Positions 14,257-22,577 of a stretch of DNA of 24,274 nt are shown piece after piece. The stretch's first letter is position 1, and each line of letters begins with the position of its first letter. Source of the stretch: Candidatus Pelagibacter sp. GTDB taxonomy: Bacteria > Pseudomonadota > Alphaproteobacteria > Pelagibacterales > Pelagibacteraceae. A program made the translations under genes and the position numbers. The stretch covers positions 1-24,274 of the forward strand of contig JAOIVP010000011.1 in the NCBI GenBank assembly GCA_028224115.1, in the 5' to 3' direction. The notes beneath the pieces were generated by a model. It searched no databases. It worked only from the letters and a program-made list of their open reading frames with translations, and was not told the origin of the DNA.

Positions 14257-15279
14257 TTAATTAATTTGTCTATATTTTGAAATATATAGAAAATATAGAG
14301 TTGAAAGAATAATTAAAATAGAATTTATCTGGTGTAAGGATGCATAAATAATCTTTACTCCAGATAAAAGAGTTAGTATTCCTAAAAAGACCTGTAAAAA
14401 TAAACTTACCCCAATAATAAGAACAGGTTTTCTAAATATTTCTTTTTGATCTTTCATAACAAAAAAAAGAATATAAATATAAATACCTAAAATTAAGTAA
14501 GCTAAATTTCTGTGAATAAATTGAACTATTGATGGGTTATCAAAAACATTTATATTTAAAAATTCAATAAATTTACTATCATCAGGAAAGTAGGTTGATC
14601 CCATTAAAGGCCAAGTATTATAAATTCTTCCAGCATCCATTCCTGATACAAAAGCACCTATTGCTAATTGTAAAAATAATAAAAAAAGAAAAAACTTTAC
14701 CAAGTTAATATTGATTGAAACATATTGAGCCTTAATTTTAGATAATTTAAGAAATTTCCAAAATACAACAGATAAAATTACAAAGGCTGTTACTAAATGT
14801 AATGAAAGTCTATAATGACTAACATCCACCCTATCTATTAAGCCGCTAGATACCATGTACCATCCAATAAAACCTTGCAAACAAACTAATAAAAAAATCA
14901 ATCCATAATCTTTTAAAATACTTAGGCCATTTTTGATTGAAAAAAAAATAATTGGTAACAATACAGTTAGACCAATTAATCTACCTAATTGACGGTGACC
15001 CCATTCCCACCAAAAAATTACCTTAAATTCATTAAGTGTCATATTATAATTCTGTTCACTAAATTCTGGAATATTTTTATAGAGTTCAAAATAATCAATC
15101 CATTTATCATTTGTAAGTGGTGGAATAAATCCAACAAACAATTCCCAAGTTGTTATGGATAATCCAGAGTCAGTTAATCTTGTTAAGCCACCTACCAAAA
15201 TTATAAGAATAATTAATATAATTAAAGTAACTAACCATATCTTTAATTGGAAATTTAAATGACTATTCTGGCTGTACAT
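14257..15279 (-). CDS. ctaA: Heme A synthase (COX15/CtaA)
   Basis: Oxidises heme O to heme A for aa3-type cytochrome c oxidase, in the inner membrane. The 340 residues form about eight transmembrane helices. Type-2 COX15 signatures are GGLTRLTDSGLSITTWELFVG (about 30-50) followed by FIPP, WEWGHRQLGRLIG near residues 91-103, QGFIGWYMVSSGL and VSHYRLSLHL in the first half, and matching IHRNLAYLI and LHQINSILI histidines in the second half, which would serve as heme ligands. The gene is isolated on the minus strand between metY (convergent, 29 bp) and the chorismate mutase-like gene (divergent, 43 bp). Confidence 0.95.
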   Translation of the reverse strand: MYSQNSHLNFQLKIWLVTLIILIILIILVGGLTRLTDSGLSITTWELFVGFIPPLTNDKWIDYFELYKNIPEFSEQNYNMTLNEFKVIFWWEWGHRQLGRLIGLTVLLPIIFFSIKNGLSILKDYGLIFLLVCLQGFIGWYMVSSGLIDRVDVSHYRLSLHLVTAFVILSVVFWKFLKLSKIKAQYVSININLVKFFLFLLFLQLAIGAFVSGMDAGRIYNTWPLMGSTYFPDDSKFIEFLNINVFDNPSIVQFIHRNLAYLILGIYIYILFFVMKDQKEIFRKPVLIIGVSLFLQVFLGILTLLSGVKIIYASLHQINSILIILSTLYFLYISKYRQIN

Positions 15280-15322
15280 ATATAGTTAAATATAATAATT
15301 ATTAATAAATCCAATAAATTAA

Positions 15323-15613
15323 ATGTCGCCAGAAAATAAAAGAAAACTAGAAAAAATTCGATTAAAACTAGATAAGTTAGACAATAAACTTCTAGCTTTA
15401 ATTAAATATCGGACATCTCTTGTAAAAGAAGTACTTAAATTAAAAGAATTTAAAAAAGAAATTGTAGATCAAAAAAGAATTAAGTTTATTTTAAATAAAA
15501 TTAAAGGAAAATCAAAAAAACTTAAAATAGACCCAAAAATTACTAATCGTATATGGAAGAATATGATCTTGTCTTATATTGATTACGAAAGACGAAATTT
15601 CAAAAAGAAGTAA
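15323..15613 (+). CDS. Chorismate mutase-like protein (AroQ class)
   Basis: A 96-residue all-helical protein resembling monofunctional AroQ chorismate mutase, which converts chorismate to prephenate for phenylalanine and tyrosine. Helix 1 KLDKLDNKLLALIKYRTSL fits the LRxxID-D-LL-LL-R pattern with the active-site Arg near residue 27. KEVLKLK supplies the expected lysine, and DQKRIKFIL corresponds to the D--RE--IL segment. The C-terminal helix IWKNMILSYIDYERRNF is typical. Many charged residues are lysine, in line with the genome's A/T bias. The ATG follows a 43-bp divergent gap, and the stop directly abuts the rpmG stop on the other strand. Confidence 0.82.
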   Translation: MSPENKRKLEKIRLKLDKLDNKLLALIKYRTSLVKEVLKLKEFKKEIVDQKRIKFILNKIKGKSKKLKIDPKITNRIWKNMILSYIDYERRNFKKK

Positions 15614-15805
15614 TTACTTACTGTGAGGTGGAAGTTTTTTTTCTACGAATGTCTCGTGTTTTCTTGTTGCAGGATTGTATTTTTTAGCAGATAGCTTAAC
15701 TTTAGCTTTTTCTCCACCAGCTGGTTTTTTAACATAATAAAAGAAAGGACTGTCAGGTTTTGCCTCTGGTACAAGTCTAACTTTTACGTGGGTTTTTTTT
15801 GCCAT
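15614..15805 (-). CDS. rpmG: 50S ribosomal protein L33
   Basis: A 63-residue L33. VKVRLV at the N-terminus, FFYYVKKP in the middle and KLSAKKYNPATRKHETFVEKKL toward the end are the L33 core. It lacks the zinc-binding cysteines, as in the zinc-free alphaproteobacterial form. A small insertion (EAKPDSP before the FFYYV strand) and a C-terminal PPHSK tail make it slightly longer than the usual 51-56 residues. It lies 1 bp after the merR-like gene and is likely the last gene of the minus-strand series. Confidence 0.93.
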   Translation of the reverse strand: MAKKTHVKVRLVPEAKPDSPFFYYVKKPAGGEKAKVKLSAKKYNPATRKHETFVEKKLPPHSK

Positions 15806-15806
15806 T

Positions 15807-16178
15807 TTATTTTAAATCTTTTAAATTTTTAACAATTTTAGAAATCTTAACTAATTTATTTCTTAAATTATCAGCTTTTATAGAATTATTTGCCATTTCG
15901 TCAAGTTCTAAAGATTGCTCTCCGTTAAGTACCTTTTTAACACCATTAATAGTCATACCTTGTTCTTTAAGAAGAAATTTAACTTTTTTAAGAAGATTGA
16001 TACAATTTTCATCATAATATCTTCTATTAGAATTTAATATTTTGGGTTTAATTTGCTTAAACTGAGTTTCCCAAAATCTTATTATATGCGTTGGAAGTTC
16101 ACCCTTCTTATTGGATTTTAAGTCTAATATTTTAGCAACTTCACCAATTGTTTTGTAAGCACTATCAGATTTATCCAT
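15807..16178 (-). CDS. MerR-family transcriptional regulator (ihfA-linked)
   Basis: A 123-residue protein with an N-terminal MerR helix-turn-helix: TIGEVAKILDLK (11-22), then HIIRFWETQFKQIKP and the wing NRRYYDENCINLLKKVKFLLKEQGMTINGVKKVL, ending around residue 88. The remaining 35 residues form a short helix likely used for dimerisation. There is no cysteine cluster or ligand-binding domain, so a metal-sensing role is not indicated. A MerR gene directly after ihfA is a conserved alphaproteobacterial arrangement whose targets are not generally known. It overlaps ihfA by 8 bp. Confidence 0.9.
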   Translation of the reverse strand: MDKSDSAYKTIGEVAKILDLKSNKKGELPTHIIRFWETQFKQIKPKILNSNRRYYDENCINLLKKVKFLLKEQGMTINGVKKVLNGEQSLELDEMANNSIKADNLRNKLVKISKIVKNLKDLK

Positions 16179-16470
16179 TGTCTTTTAAATTTATAAAATC
16201 TTTAAATTCTTTTGAAGGTTTAAACAACACCACATCTCTACTTGAAATCATTTTAGTTTCTTTAGTTTTAGGATTTCTTCCTATTCGTGATTTTTTTTGT
16301 CTTATAGAAAAAGTTCCAAATTTTGATAATTTTAATTTTTTTTCTTGTTTAATATTAGAGACAATAGTTGACAAGAAATCCTCAATAAGATTTTCTGAAA
16401 TTTGTTTAGAAAAACCTAATTGCATATAAACTAAATTAACTAAGTCTTTTTTAGTTAAGTTTATTCTCAT
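16171..16470 (-). CDS. ihfA: Integration host factor alpha subunit
   Basis: A 99-residue DNA-bending protein of the HU/IHF family. LTKKDLVNLVYMQLGFSK (5-22) is the dimerisation helix region, and FGTFSIRQKKSRIGRNPKTKE holds the beta-arm start with the conserved GRNP proline that intercalates DNA. The C-terminal ISSRDVVLFKPSKEFKDFIN favours IHF-alpha over HU. Position between plsX and a MerR gene also supports ihfA. It starts 4 bp after plsX. Confidence 0.92.
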   Translation of the reverse strand: MRINLTKKDLVNLVYMQLGFSKQISENLIEDFLSTIVSNIKQEKKLKLSKFGTFSIRQKKSRIGRNPKTKETKMISSRDVVLFKPSKEFKDFINLKDNG

Positions 16471-16474
16471 TTAT

Positions 16475-17476
16475 TTAAATATTTTGCTTGATCTTTTCTA
16501 TCAAATTACCTTTTACAATTCTATGACAAACATCTAAAGAATTTGAAAACCCTATATAATCAGTACCACCATGACTTTTTACAACTGGGTGATCAAGACC
16601 GAGGAATATAGCGCCATTATAAAGTCTTGGATCTAGGCGTTTTTTAAATTTGTTCAAATTTGAAATATTTAATAATGATGAAATTTTTCCAATAATAGAT
16701 CCTGTCATAGCCTTTTTAAGCTCACTTGTAATAAAGTTTGCTGTGCCTTCTGCAGTTTTTAAAGCTACGTTACCAGTGAAACCATCGGAAACAATTACAT
16801 TAACATCTCCATCCATTAAATGGTTTCCCTCTATATACCCAGAAAAATTAAAGTTTTCAGATTTCTTATCATTTAAAATTTGATATGTTTCTTTAATAGT
16901 TTCATTTCCTTTAAGTTCTTCAGATCCTATATTTAACAAACCTACATTTGGTTTATCACCAAAATATAAAGAATTATAAAGAGCAGCACCCATAATTGAA
17001 AAATCTAATAAATTTTTTGAGCTACATTCAATATTTGCACCCAAATCTAATACAACGCTCATTCCTTTTTTATTTGGCCATAGAGCAGACAAGGCTGGTT
17101 TATCAATATTCTCAATCATTTTAAGGTTTAGTTTTGAAATAACCAATAACGCACCTGTGTTGCCAGCAGATACTACTATATCAGCCTCTTTTTTTTTAAC
17201 ACTTTCTATAGCAAGCCACATGCTTGTGTTTTTTCCTCTTTTAGCACCTTCAAGAGGACTGTCGGTACTTTTTACTACGTCTGTAGTATGTATTATTTCA
17301 TAAAAATCATTCTTAATTTTATTGCCAATAAGATTTCTGATTAACTTTTCATCACCAAAAATCTTATAGAATACATTTTTATTTTTATTATGATTAAGAG
17401 TTATTCCTTCAATAGTTTTATTAGGTGAGTTATCACCACCCATTGCATCAACTGCAATTTTTATCAGATCTGTCAT
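16475..17476 (-). CDS. plsX: Phosphate acyltransferase PlsX
   Basis: Makes acyl-phosphate from acyl-ACP for the PlsX/PlsY route of phosphatidic acid synthesis. It has 333 residues, normal length. KIAVDAMGGDNSPN at the N-terminus is the family signature. ADIVVSAGNTGALLV (about 92-107), the GMSVVLDLGANIEC segment, and VIVSDGFTGNVALKTAEGTANFI (about 228-250) are conserved. It lies 14 bp after rpmF, the classic rpmF-plsX pairing. The expected fabH between plsX and ihfA is missing. Confidence 0.97.
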   Translation of the reverse strand: MTDLIKIAVDAMGGDNSPNKTIEGITLNHNKNKNVFYKIFGDEKLIRNLIGNKIKNDFYEIIHTTDVVKSTDSPLEGAKRGKNTSMWLAIESVKKKEADIVVSAGNTGALLVISKLNLKMIENIDKPALSALWPNKKGMSVVLDLGANIECSSKNLLDFSIMGAALYNSLYFGDKPNVGLLNIGSEELKGNETIKETYQILNDKKSENFNFSGYIEGNHLMDGDVNVIVSDGFTGNVALKTAEGTANFITSELKKAMTGSIIGKISSLLNISNLNKFKKRLDPRLYNGAIFLGLDHPVVKSHGGTDYIGFSNSLDVCHRIVKGNLIEKIKQNI

Positions 17477-17490
17477 TTTAGATATTTATA

Positions 17491-17673
17491 TTATTCTTTT
17501 GGGTCTAAAACTTGTCTTCCCTTATACATTCCAGTCTTTAAATCAAGATGGTGAGATAATCTATACTCACCAGATTTTTTATCTTCAACTATGTTCTTTG
17601 TTGAATATTTCATCGTTTGAGCTCTTCTCATTCCAGTTCTGGAAGGGGTTTGTTTTCGTTTTGGTACAGCCAT
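17491..17673 (-). CDS. rpmF: 50S ribosomal protein L32
   Basis: A 60-residue L32 with the invariant start [19 protein letters not shown] and the alphaproteobacterial tail [22 protein letters not shown], lacking zinc cysteines. It is followed 17 bp later by plsX and preceded 2 bp by the chaperone-like gene. The yceD/DUF177 gene that usually precedes rpmF is not present. Confidence 0.97.
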   Translation of the reverse strand: MAVPKRKQTPSRTGMRRAQTMKYSTKNIVEDKKSGEYRLSHHLDLKTGMYKGRQVLDPKE

Positions 17674-17675
17674 AA

Positions 17676-18143
17676 TTATGGGTTACTTACACTTTTTAAA
17701 TAAGAATTCAAAGTTTTTTTTGATAAATTATCATTAAATAGTTCAAAATAATCAAGTAAATGATCAATTTCTTTAAAATCAGTTAAAAAATTTGAAAACT
17801 TTTCTAATTTTTGTGTTCTTGAAAAACTCTTCCAAAAATGTATATCCGAAACCATTGAATGAAGTAAATTTATATAATCTTTCATTTTTTTATTAATAGA
17901 TTGATCTCCATAACCTATTTCCCTAATACTAAGTTCAAGTTGTCTAAAGTTAAAATCATAAATTTCTTGTAAAATAATCTTATTTTCTTCATTTTTGAAA
18001 TTTTTTAAAAAAAAGGCGAAATGTAATAAAAATAACGTTAATCTATCTGAAAAATTATCTTCTCTATTTAAAGATTTATAAAGATCTTTATTTCTAGTGT
18101 AATTAATTAATTTGTTATAAATATAAATGTATTTATCGTTCAT
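17676..18143 (-). CDS. Ubiquinol-cytochrome c chaperone (CBP3-like)
   Basis: A 155-residue helical protein resembling the CBP3 / ubiquinol-cytochrome c chaperone family, which in mitochondria assists cytochrome b maturation for complex III. Family-like stretches are [19 protein letters not shown] (about 30-48), [37 protein letters not shown] (about 82-118). Position between bamE and rpmF/plsX is the usual alphaproteobacterial one and strengthens the call. Its ATG (reverse complement of CAT at 18141-18143) interlocks with the bamE ATG (18142-18144) on the other strand, so neither gene has a 5' intergenic region. No alternative ATG occurs in the next 80 codons. Confidence 0.78.
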   Translation of the reverse strand: MNDKYIYIYNKLINYTRNKDLYKSLNREDNFSDRLTLFLLHFAFFLKNFKNEENKIILQEIYDFNFRQLELSIREIGYGDQSINKKMKDYINLLHSMVSDIHFWKSFSRTQKLEKFSNFLTDFKEIDHLLDYFELFNDNLSKKTLNSYLKSVSNP

Positions 18144-18597
18144 GATTAAAGTATTGTATATATTTTTCTTAATTTTAGTAGCTACAAGTTGTAGCGTAAA
18201 ACCAATTGATAATTACCATGGGGTTGCTTTTTTAGAGGCAAAACAAAAAAAACTATTCATAAATAAAAGTAATAAAAATGATGTTGTTAAAATATTAGGT
18301 GCTCCATCCACTCAAAGTATTTTAGAAGATGATTTGTGGATTTACATTGAAAATCGTAAAACAAATTCTTCATTACTTAAATTTGGAAAAAATATAGTCT
18401 TAACAAACAATGTTCTTGTTCTTGAAATAGATACAAAAGGAATACTAAAAAGTAAAAAACTTTATAATATAGATGATCAAAATAAGATTAATTTTACTGA
18501 TGATAAAACTAAAATGTCAGATAAAGATACTTTTGTTTATGGTGTAATATCAAGCTTAAGACAAAAAGTTAATAGTTCGAAAAAAAATGTGAAATAA
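18142..18597 (+). CDS. bamE: Outer-membrane assembly lipoprotein BamE (SmpA/OmlA)
   Basis: A lipoprotein of the beta-barrel assembly machinery. From the ATG at 18142 it has 151 residues. The signal peptide [17 protein letters not shown] ends at the lipidated Cys17. The BamE domain follows, with INKSNKNDVVKILGAPSTQSILEDDLWIYIENR, the SmpA/OmlA core (about 42-75). The C-terminal tail of about 50 lysine-rich residues is longer than in E. coli. An earlier ATG at 18127 adds MYLSF before the signal peptide and would overlap the divergent gene further, so 18142 is preferred. Its promoter must lie inside the divergent chaperone gene. A hairpin follows 10 bp after the stop. Confidence 0.85.
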   Translation: MIKVLYIFFLILVATSCSVKPIDNYHGVAFLEAKQKKLFINKSNKNDVVKILGAPSTQSILEDDLWIYIENRKTNSSLLKFGKNIVLTNNVLVLEIDTKGILKSKKLYNIDDQNKINFTDDKTKMSDKDTFVYGVISSLRQKVNSSKKNVK

Positions 18598-18606
18598 AAA
18601 AATTAT

Positions 18607-18637
18607 ATGGATGACCCAACTTATATGGGTCATCCAT
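18607..18637. terminator. Bidirectional intrinsic terminator between bamE and hppA
   Basis: A perfect 11-bp stem: ATGGATGACCC (18607-18617) with GGGTCATCCAT (18627-18637), 9-nt loop. On the minus strand it is followed by TATAATTTTTTTATTT, a proper U-tract ending hppA transcripts. On the plus strand the following TTAATATTATTCT is a weaker tail for bamE. Confidence 0.85.
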
Positions 18638-18650
18638 TAATATTATTCTA

Positions 18651-20756
18651 TTAACCAGCAATTACAGCTAATAGCAGTAACGCAACTATATTGGTGATCT
18701 TAATCATTGGGTTTATAGCTGGACCAGCAGTATCTTTGTATGGATCTCCAACAGTGTCACCGGTTACCGCAGCTTTATGAGCCTCTGATCCTTTGCCACC
18801 GTGATTTCCATCTTCAATATACTTTTTAGCATTATCCCAAGCACCACCTCCTGCAGTCATTGATACAGCTACGAATAATCCTGTAATAATAACTCCTAAT
18901 AACATCGCACCAACAGCAGCTAATGCTGCTACTTGTCCGCCAATTAATAAAATTATAAAATAAAGAACAACTGGAGATAAAACTGGTAATAAAGATGGTA
19001 TTATCATCTCTTTAATTGCTGCTACGGTTAAAAGATCAACTAATTTTGCATAATCTGGTTTTTGTTTTCTCTTCATGATCCCAGGAAATTTTTTAAATTG
19101 TCTTCTAACTTCTACTACTACAGCTCCACCTGCTCTTCCTACTGCTTGCATTCCCATTGAACCAAATAAGTAAGGTAGCATTCCACCAATTAATAAACCA
19201 ACAACAACGTATGGGTTTGATAAATCAAAGGTAACAACTATTCCTTCTAAGTTAGAACCTGCTTCTTTTGAAAAATGTTTAATATCCTCAACATATGCCG
19301 CAAATAGAACTAGAGCACCTAAACCAGCTGATCCAATAGCATAACCTTTGGTAACGGCTTTAGTAGTGTTTCCAACTGCATCTAGTGCATCAGTAGTTTT
19401 CCTAACTTTTTTATCCATGTTAGACATCTCAGCAATACCACCCGCATTATCTGTAACTGGCCCGTATGCATCAAGTGCAACAACCATACCTGCTAAAGCA
19501 AGCATAGTAGTTACAGCAATTGCTATACCAAAAAGTCCAGCAATTGCATTTGTGGCCAAAATTCCAGCAACAATAATTAAGGCTGGTATTGCGGTTGCTT
19601 CCATAGAAACAGCCAAACCTTGAATAACATTAGTTCCGTGTCCTGTTGTTGAAGATGCAGCTACAGATCTAACAGGTCTATAATTAGTACCAGTATAATA
19701 TTCTGTGATCCAAATTAACAATCCAGTAATCACTAAACCAATTATTCCACAGAAATACAAACTCATTCCATTAAAGTTTTTACCATCAACATTATATTCA
19801 GTAGTAAAACCAATTACATAATCTGTTACCGGATATAGAATAGCAATTGATGCTAAAGCAGAAACAACAAAGCCTTTATACAAAGCATTCATTACATTTT
19901 TATCTTTACCAAGTTTAACAAAAAATGTTCCAATAATTGATGTTAAGATACAAGCACCACCAATTGTTAGAGGATAAATCATCATGCTCATATCACCTTG
20001 AAAGAAAATTGATGATAAAACCATAGTTGCTACAATTGTAACTGCATAAGTTTCAAATAAGTCCGCAGCCATACCAGCACAATCACCAACGTTATCACCA
20101 ACGTTATCTGCAATAACAGCTGGGTTTCTAGGATCATCTTCTGGAATACCAGCTTCAACTTTACCAACTAAATCAGCACCAACATCTGCACCTTTTGTAA
20201 AAATACCTCCACCAAGTCTTGCAAAAATTGAAATTAGAGAGGCACCAAATCCTAAGGCAACTAGCGCATTAACTATTTCTCTTTCATCAACATTAAATTT
20301 TAATAAATAATAATAATAAACTGCAATAGACAATAATGCTAAACCAGCAACCAACATTCCAGTTACAGCACCTGACTTAAATGCAACAGATAAACCTTGA
20401 GCAAGGCCTTTTCTAGAAGCTTCAGCTGTTCTTACGTTAGCCTCAACAGAAACTAACATTCCGACATAACCGGCAATCCCAGATAGTGCGGCACCAACTA
20501 AATATCCCAAACCTACCAATGGACTAAAAGCAAAACTTACAATTACCAATACAACTACACCAACAATTGCTATTGTTTTATATTGTCTTGCTAGATAAGC
20601 TTTAGCACCAATTTGAATTGCAGACGCTATATCTTGCATTTTTGCATTACCTGTACTTTGATTTAAAATATTTTTTCCAGTAAAAAATCCATAAACTATG
20701 GATAATAAACCAGCTCCGATTGTGTATAATAAAATAGTCTCTACTGTTGTGCTCAT
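18651..20756 (-). CDS. hppA: Membrane-bound proton-pumping pyrophosphatase, K+-independent type
   Basis: Hydrolyses pyrophosphate and pumps H+ across the inner membrane, conserving energy from biosynthetic pyrophosphate. The 701 residues form about 16 helices. The substrate motif [11 protein letters not shown] is at 191-201, followed by [24 protein letters not shown], and the second cytosolic site DNAGGIAEM at 436-444. The cation-specificity signature reads [10 protein letters not shown] with Lys466 and Thr469, the K+-independent combination; K+-dependent enzymes have Ala and Gly there. It is a single-gene unit with its own promoter and a strong terminator. Base composition looks less A/T-rich than neighbours, consistent with a highly expressed membrane protein. 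Confidence 0.97.
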   Translation of the reverse strand: MSTTVETILLYTIGAGLLSIVYGFFTGKNILNQSTGNAKMQDIASAIQIGAKAYLARQYKTIAIVGVVVLVIVSFAFSPLVGLGYLVGAALSGIAGYVGMLVSVEANVRTAEASRKGLAQGLSVAFKSGAVTGMLVAGLALLSIAVYYYYLLKFNVDEREIVNALVALGFGASLISIFARLGGGIFTKGADVGADLVGKVEAGIPEDDPRNPAVIADNVGDNVGDCAGMAADLFETYAVTIVATMVLSSIFFQGDMSMMIYPLTIGGACILTSIIGTFFVKLGKDKNVMNALYKGFVVSALASIAILYPVTDYVIGFTTEYNVDGKNFNGMSLYFCGIIGLVITGLLIWITEYYTGTNYRPVRSVAASSTTGHGTNVIQGLAVSMEATAIPALIIVAGILATNAIAGLFGIAIAVTTMLALAGMVVALDAYGPVTDNAGGIAEMSNMDKKVRKTTDALDAVGNTTKAVTKGYAIGSAGLGALVLFAAYVEDIKHFSKEAGSNLEGIVVTFDLSNPYVVVGLLIGGMLPYLFGSMGMQAVGRAGGAVVVEVRRQFKKFPGIMKRKQKPDYAKLVDLLTVAAIKEMIIPSLLPVLSPVVLYFIILLIGGQVAALAAVGAMLLGVIITGLFVAVSMTAGGGAWDNAKKYIEDGNHGGKGSEAHKAAVTGDTVGDPYKDTAGPAINPMIKITNIVALLLLAVIAG

Positions 20757-20759
20757 ATA

Positions 20760-20771
20760 AACCTTAAGGTT
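20760..20771. promoter_or_regulatory. Palindrome AACCTTAAGGTT at the hppA start
   Basis: A perfect 12-bp palindrome 3 bp before the hppA ATG (minus strand). It contains AAGG at Shine-Dalgarno distance, so it may simply be the ribosome site. As a palindrome it could also be an operator or a small RNA hairpin affecting initiation. Confidence 0.35.
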
Positions 20772-20796
20772 GTTGGTTGTTAAATTTTAAGCCCGG

Positions 20797-20824
20797 ACAA
20801 TACAAAAAAAGCTAAAAAAGACAA
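20797..20824 (-). promoter_or_regulatory. Probable hppA promoter
   Basis: Read on the minus strand: -35 TTGTCT (20819-20824), 16-bp T-rich spacer, -10 TATTGT (20797-20802), followed by a G/C patch (CCGGGC) as a possible start or discriminator region. This gives a leader of roughly 35 nt before the ATG at 20756. Confidence 0.5.
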
Positions 20825-20834
20825 TAATTAACTT

Positions 20835-21794
20835 TTAGAATTGATGCTTATAACCTTGTTTTTTAATGAGTAAATGCTCACCTTTTTGATTAATTATAAC
20901 TGATTTTTTATTATTTAAACCGATTTTACCAATTTTGGATATTTTAATACCTAGATTCTTGGATGCGCTTGAAATGATTCTAGATTTATCAGCTCTAGCT
21001 GTAAATAAAATCTGATAATCATCGCCATTAGATACAAAATCAGTTTTTTTAGAGTTATTTTTTTTAATATAATTAAGTAAATTTTTAGATATTGGAATCT
21101 TTTCTTCAAAAATTTTATATGATAATTTTTGTTTGTTCATCATTTTTTTAAGATCATCAATTAAACCATCCGATATATCTATTGATGAGTTAGCAAATTC
21201 TAATAATTTTCTAGTTAATTTTATTTGAATTTCAGGTTCAAAGTATTTCTTTATAAAATATTTTCTATTTTTTTTTGTTGTTTTGATTTTATTTTGTAAA
21301 ATTTGCAAACCAACATAACTATCACCTAGATTGCCAGTTACATATATATCATCATTAAGTTTTACTTTGTTTCTATAAACAATATTTTTTGAATAACCAA
21401 CTGATGTAATTGAAAAACTTAATTTATTTGAAAAAGTAGTGTCACCTCCACATAATAGAATTTTATATTTATTTTGTTCTTGTTTTAATGATTTTGAAAT
21501 TTTAGATAAGTTCTTTTTTGTGAATGTTCTTTTATTACCGCTACCTGATATAAAGTAATATTTAGGAGAAACGCCCTTGCATATTAAATCTGATATTGAT
21601 GATCTCAAAATCTTCTTAATTACCAAATCAGGATTTTTAAAATTAATAAAATGAACTCCTTCATTGTAAGTGTCAATTGAAATAACTAGAGATTTTTTTT
21701 TATCAAAAAAAACATCATCATTTAAATCTAATGAAGCTTTACTTAATTTAGATAATTTATAAAAATATTTCTTAATTAAATCAAATTCATGCAT
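20835..21794 (-). CDS. thiL: Thiamine-monophosphate kinase
   Basis: Phosphorylates thiamine monophosphate to the active cofactor thiamine diphosphate. The 319 residues have the ThiL/PurM fold. Family motifs are EFDLIKKYF at the N-terminus, the metal-binding LNDDVFF (24-30), IDTYNEGVHF (36-45, where DxxVEGVHF is usual), SISDLICKGVSPKYYF, the ATP-side LLCGGDTT near 115, VTGNLGDSYVGLQIL and SIDISDGLIDDL near 205. It overlaps nusB by 8 bp and ends the riboflavin/nusB series, a common proteobacterial order. Confidence 0.93.
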   Translation of the reverse strand: MHEFDLIKKYFYKLSKLSKASLDLNDDVFFDKKKSLVISIDTYNEGVHFINFKNPDLVIKKILRSSISDLICKGVSPKYYFISGSGNKRTFTKKNLSKISKSLKQEQNKYKILLCGGDTTFSNKLSFSITSVGYSKNIVYRNKVKLNDDIYVTGNLGDSYVGLQILQNKIKTTKKNRKYFIKKYFEPEIQIKLTRKLLEFANSSIDISDGLIDDLKKMMNKQKLSYKIFEEKIPISKNLLNYIKKNNSKKTDFVSNGDDYQILFTARADKSRIISSASKNLGIKISKIGKIGLNNKKSVIINQKGEHLLIKKQGYKHQF

Positions 21795-22191
21795 TTGAAG
21801 TTCTTAACTTTTTTCCAACATTATCTAGTAAAGCATTTAGATATTTAGTTTGTGAGTCTTCTAAGAAAAAATTTGAAGAATTTAAGTATTCTTTGATAAT
21901 TATATTAATAGATATATTAGGTTTATATAAAAATTCATATGTTGCAGCTTTTAATATAGTTTGAAAAACTTTATCTAAATTATCTAAAACAAATTCATCA
22001 CCAAGTTTATTATTTAGTTCATCTAAAATAAGATCATTACGTTCTATGGTTCCAAAAACAATATCTTTAATAAACTTTTTAAATCTGTGTTTTGGAAATT
22101 CTATATCATTATCTTCATTATATAATTTTCCATATAGTTTTTGAATTATAATAACCCTAGGATTGTTTTTTGGATTAAAATGAGTTTTCAT
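21787..22191 (-). CDS. nusB: Transcription antitermination factor NusB
   Basis: A 134-residue NusB, part of the rRNA antitermination complex with NusE/S10. NPRVIIIQKLYGKLYN at the N-terminus corresponds to the AR--ALQ-LY helix. FKKFIKDIVFGTIERNDLILDELNN and the C-terminal NISINIIIKEYLNSSNFFLEDSQTKYLNALLDNVGKKL, including the E(Y/A)--F pattern, match the family. The sequence is divergent, but position between ribH (4-bp overlap) and thiL (8-bp overlap) is the standard one. Confidence 0.9.
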   Translation of the reverse strand: MKTHFNPKNNPRVIIIQKLYGKLYNEDNDIEFPKHRFKKFIKDIVFGTIERNDLILDELNNKLGDEFVLDNLDKVFQTILKAATYEFLYKPNISINIIIKEYLNSSNFFLEDSQTKYLNALLDNVGKKLRTSNA

Positions 22192-22577
22192 TTTTGTGAT
22201 AAAACTGAATTTACCGCTTTAGCTGCTTCTGCACCCTTTTTTTTTCTTATTTTAGCCTGACCCATATTAAGGCAAGTTATGATACCGTTACCAATGGGTT
22301 TTTTATTAAGCACAGACATATCCATAATTGCGTTAGTAGAAGCTTGTGATATGAAATCAAAATGAGGTGTTTGACCTTTAATAACACATCCAAGAGCTAA
22401 AAAGGCATCATATTTTTTTATATTTTTTGATATTGTTACTGGTATTTCAAATACACCAGGTACACGAATAATCTTAATCAAATTAGATTTTGGAATTAAC
22501 TTTAAAGCACTATCAAGAAGACCTTTCGCTATGTCTTGGTAGTAATCTGCTACAACTATTAAATATTTTGTTTTCAT
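22188..22577 (-). CDS. ribH: 6,7-dimethyl-8-ribityllumazine synthase
   Basis: Condenses the 4-carbon product of RibB with the pyrimidine intermediate to form lumazine. At 129 residues it is somewhat shorter than the usual 140-160. YLIVVADYYQDIAKGLLDSAL is the N-terminal strand/helix. VPGVFEIPVTI (substrate binding), ALGCVIKGQTPHFDFISQAS with the catalytic His, and GNGIITCLNMGQAKIRKKKGAEAAKA are conserved, although the segment around GQA is shortened. It overlaps ribBX by 1 bp and nusB by 4 bp. Confidence 0.95.
   Translation of the reverse strand: MKTKYLIVVADYYQDIAKGLLDSALKLIPKSNLIKIIRVPGVFEIPVTISKNIKKYDAFLALGCVIKGQTPHFDFISQASTNAIMDMSVLNKKPIGNGIITCLNMGQAKIRKKKGAEAAKAVNSVLSQK

Noticed and set aside
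14250..14273. Hairpin terminator between metY and ctaA
   Set aside because: The palindrome AAATTAATTAATTT with flanking ATAG/CTAT can fold, but it is all A/T, bulged and overlaps the ctaA stop codon. Too weak to annotate.
19348..19623. Open frame antisense to hppA
   Set aside because: Low-complexity alanine/serine/threonine-rich translation mirrored from a membrane-protein gene; no start signal or family resemblance.
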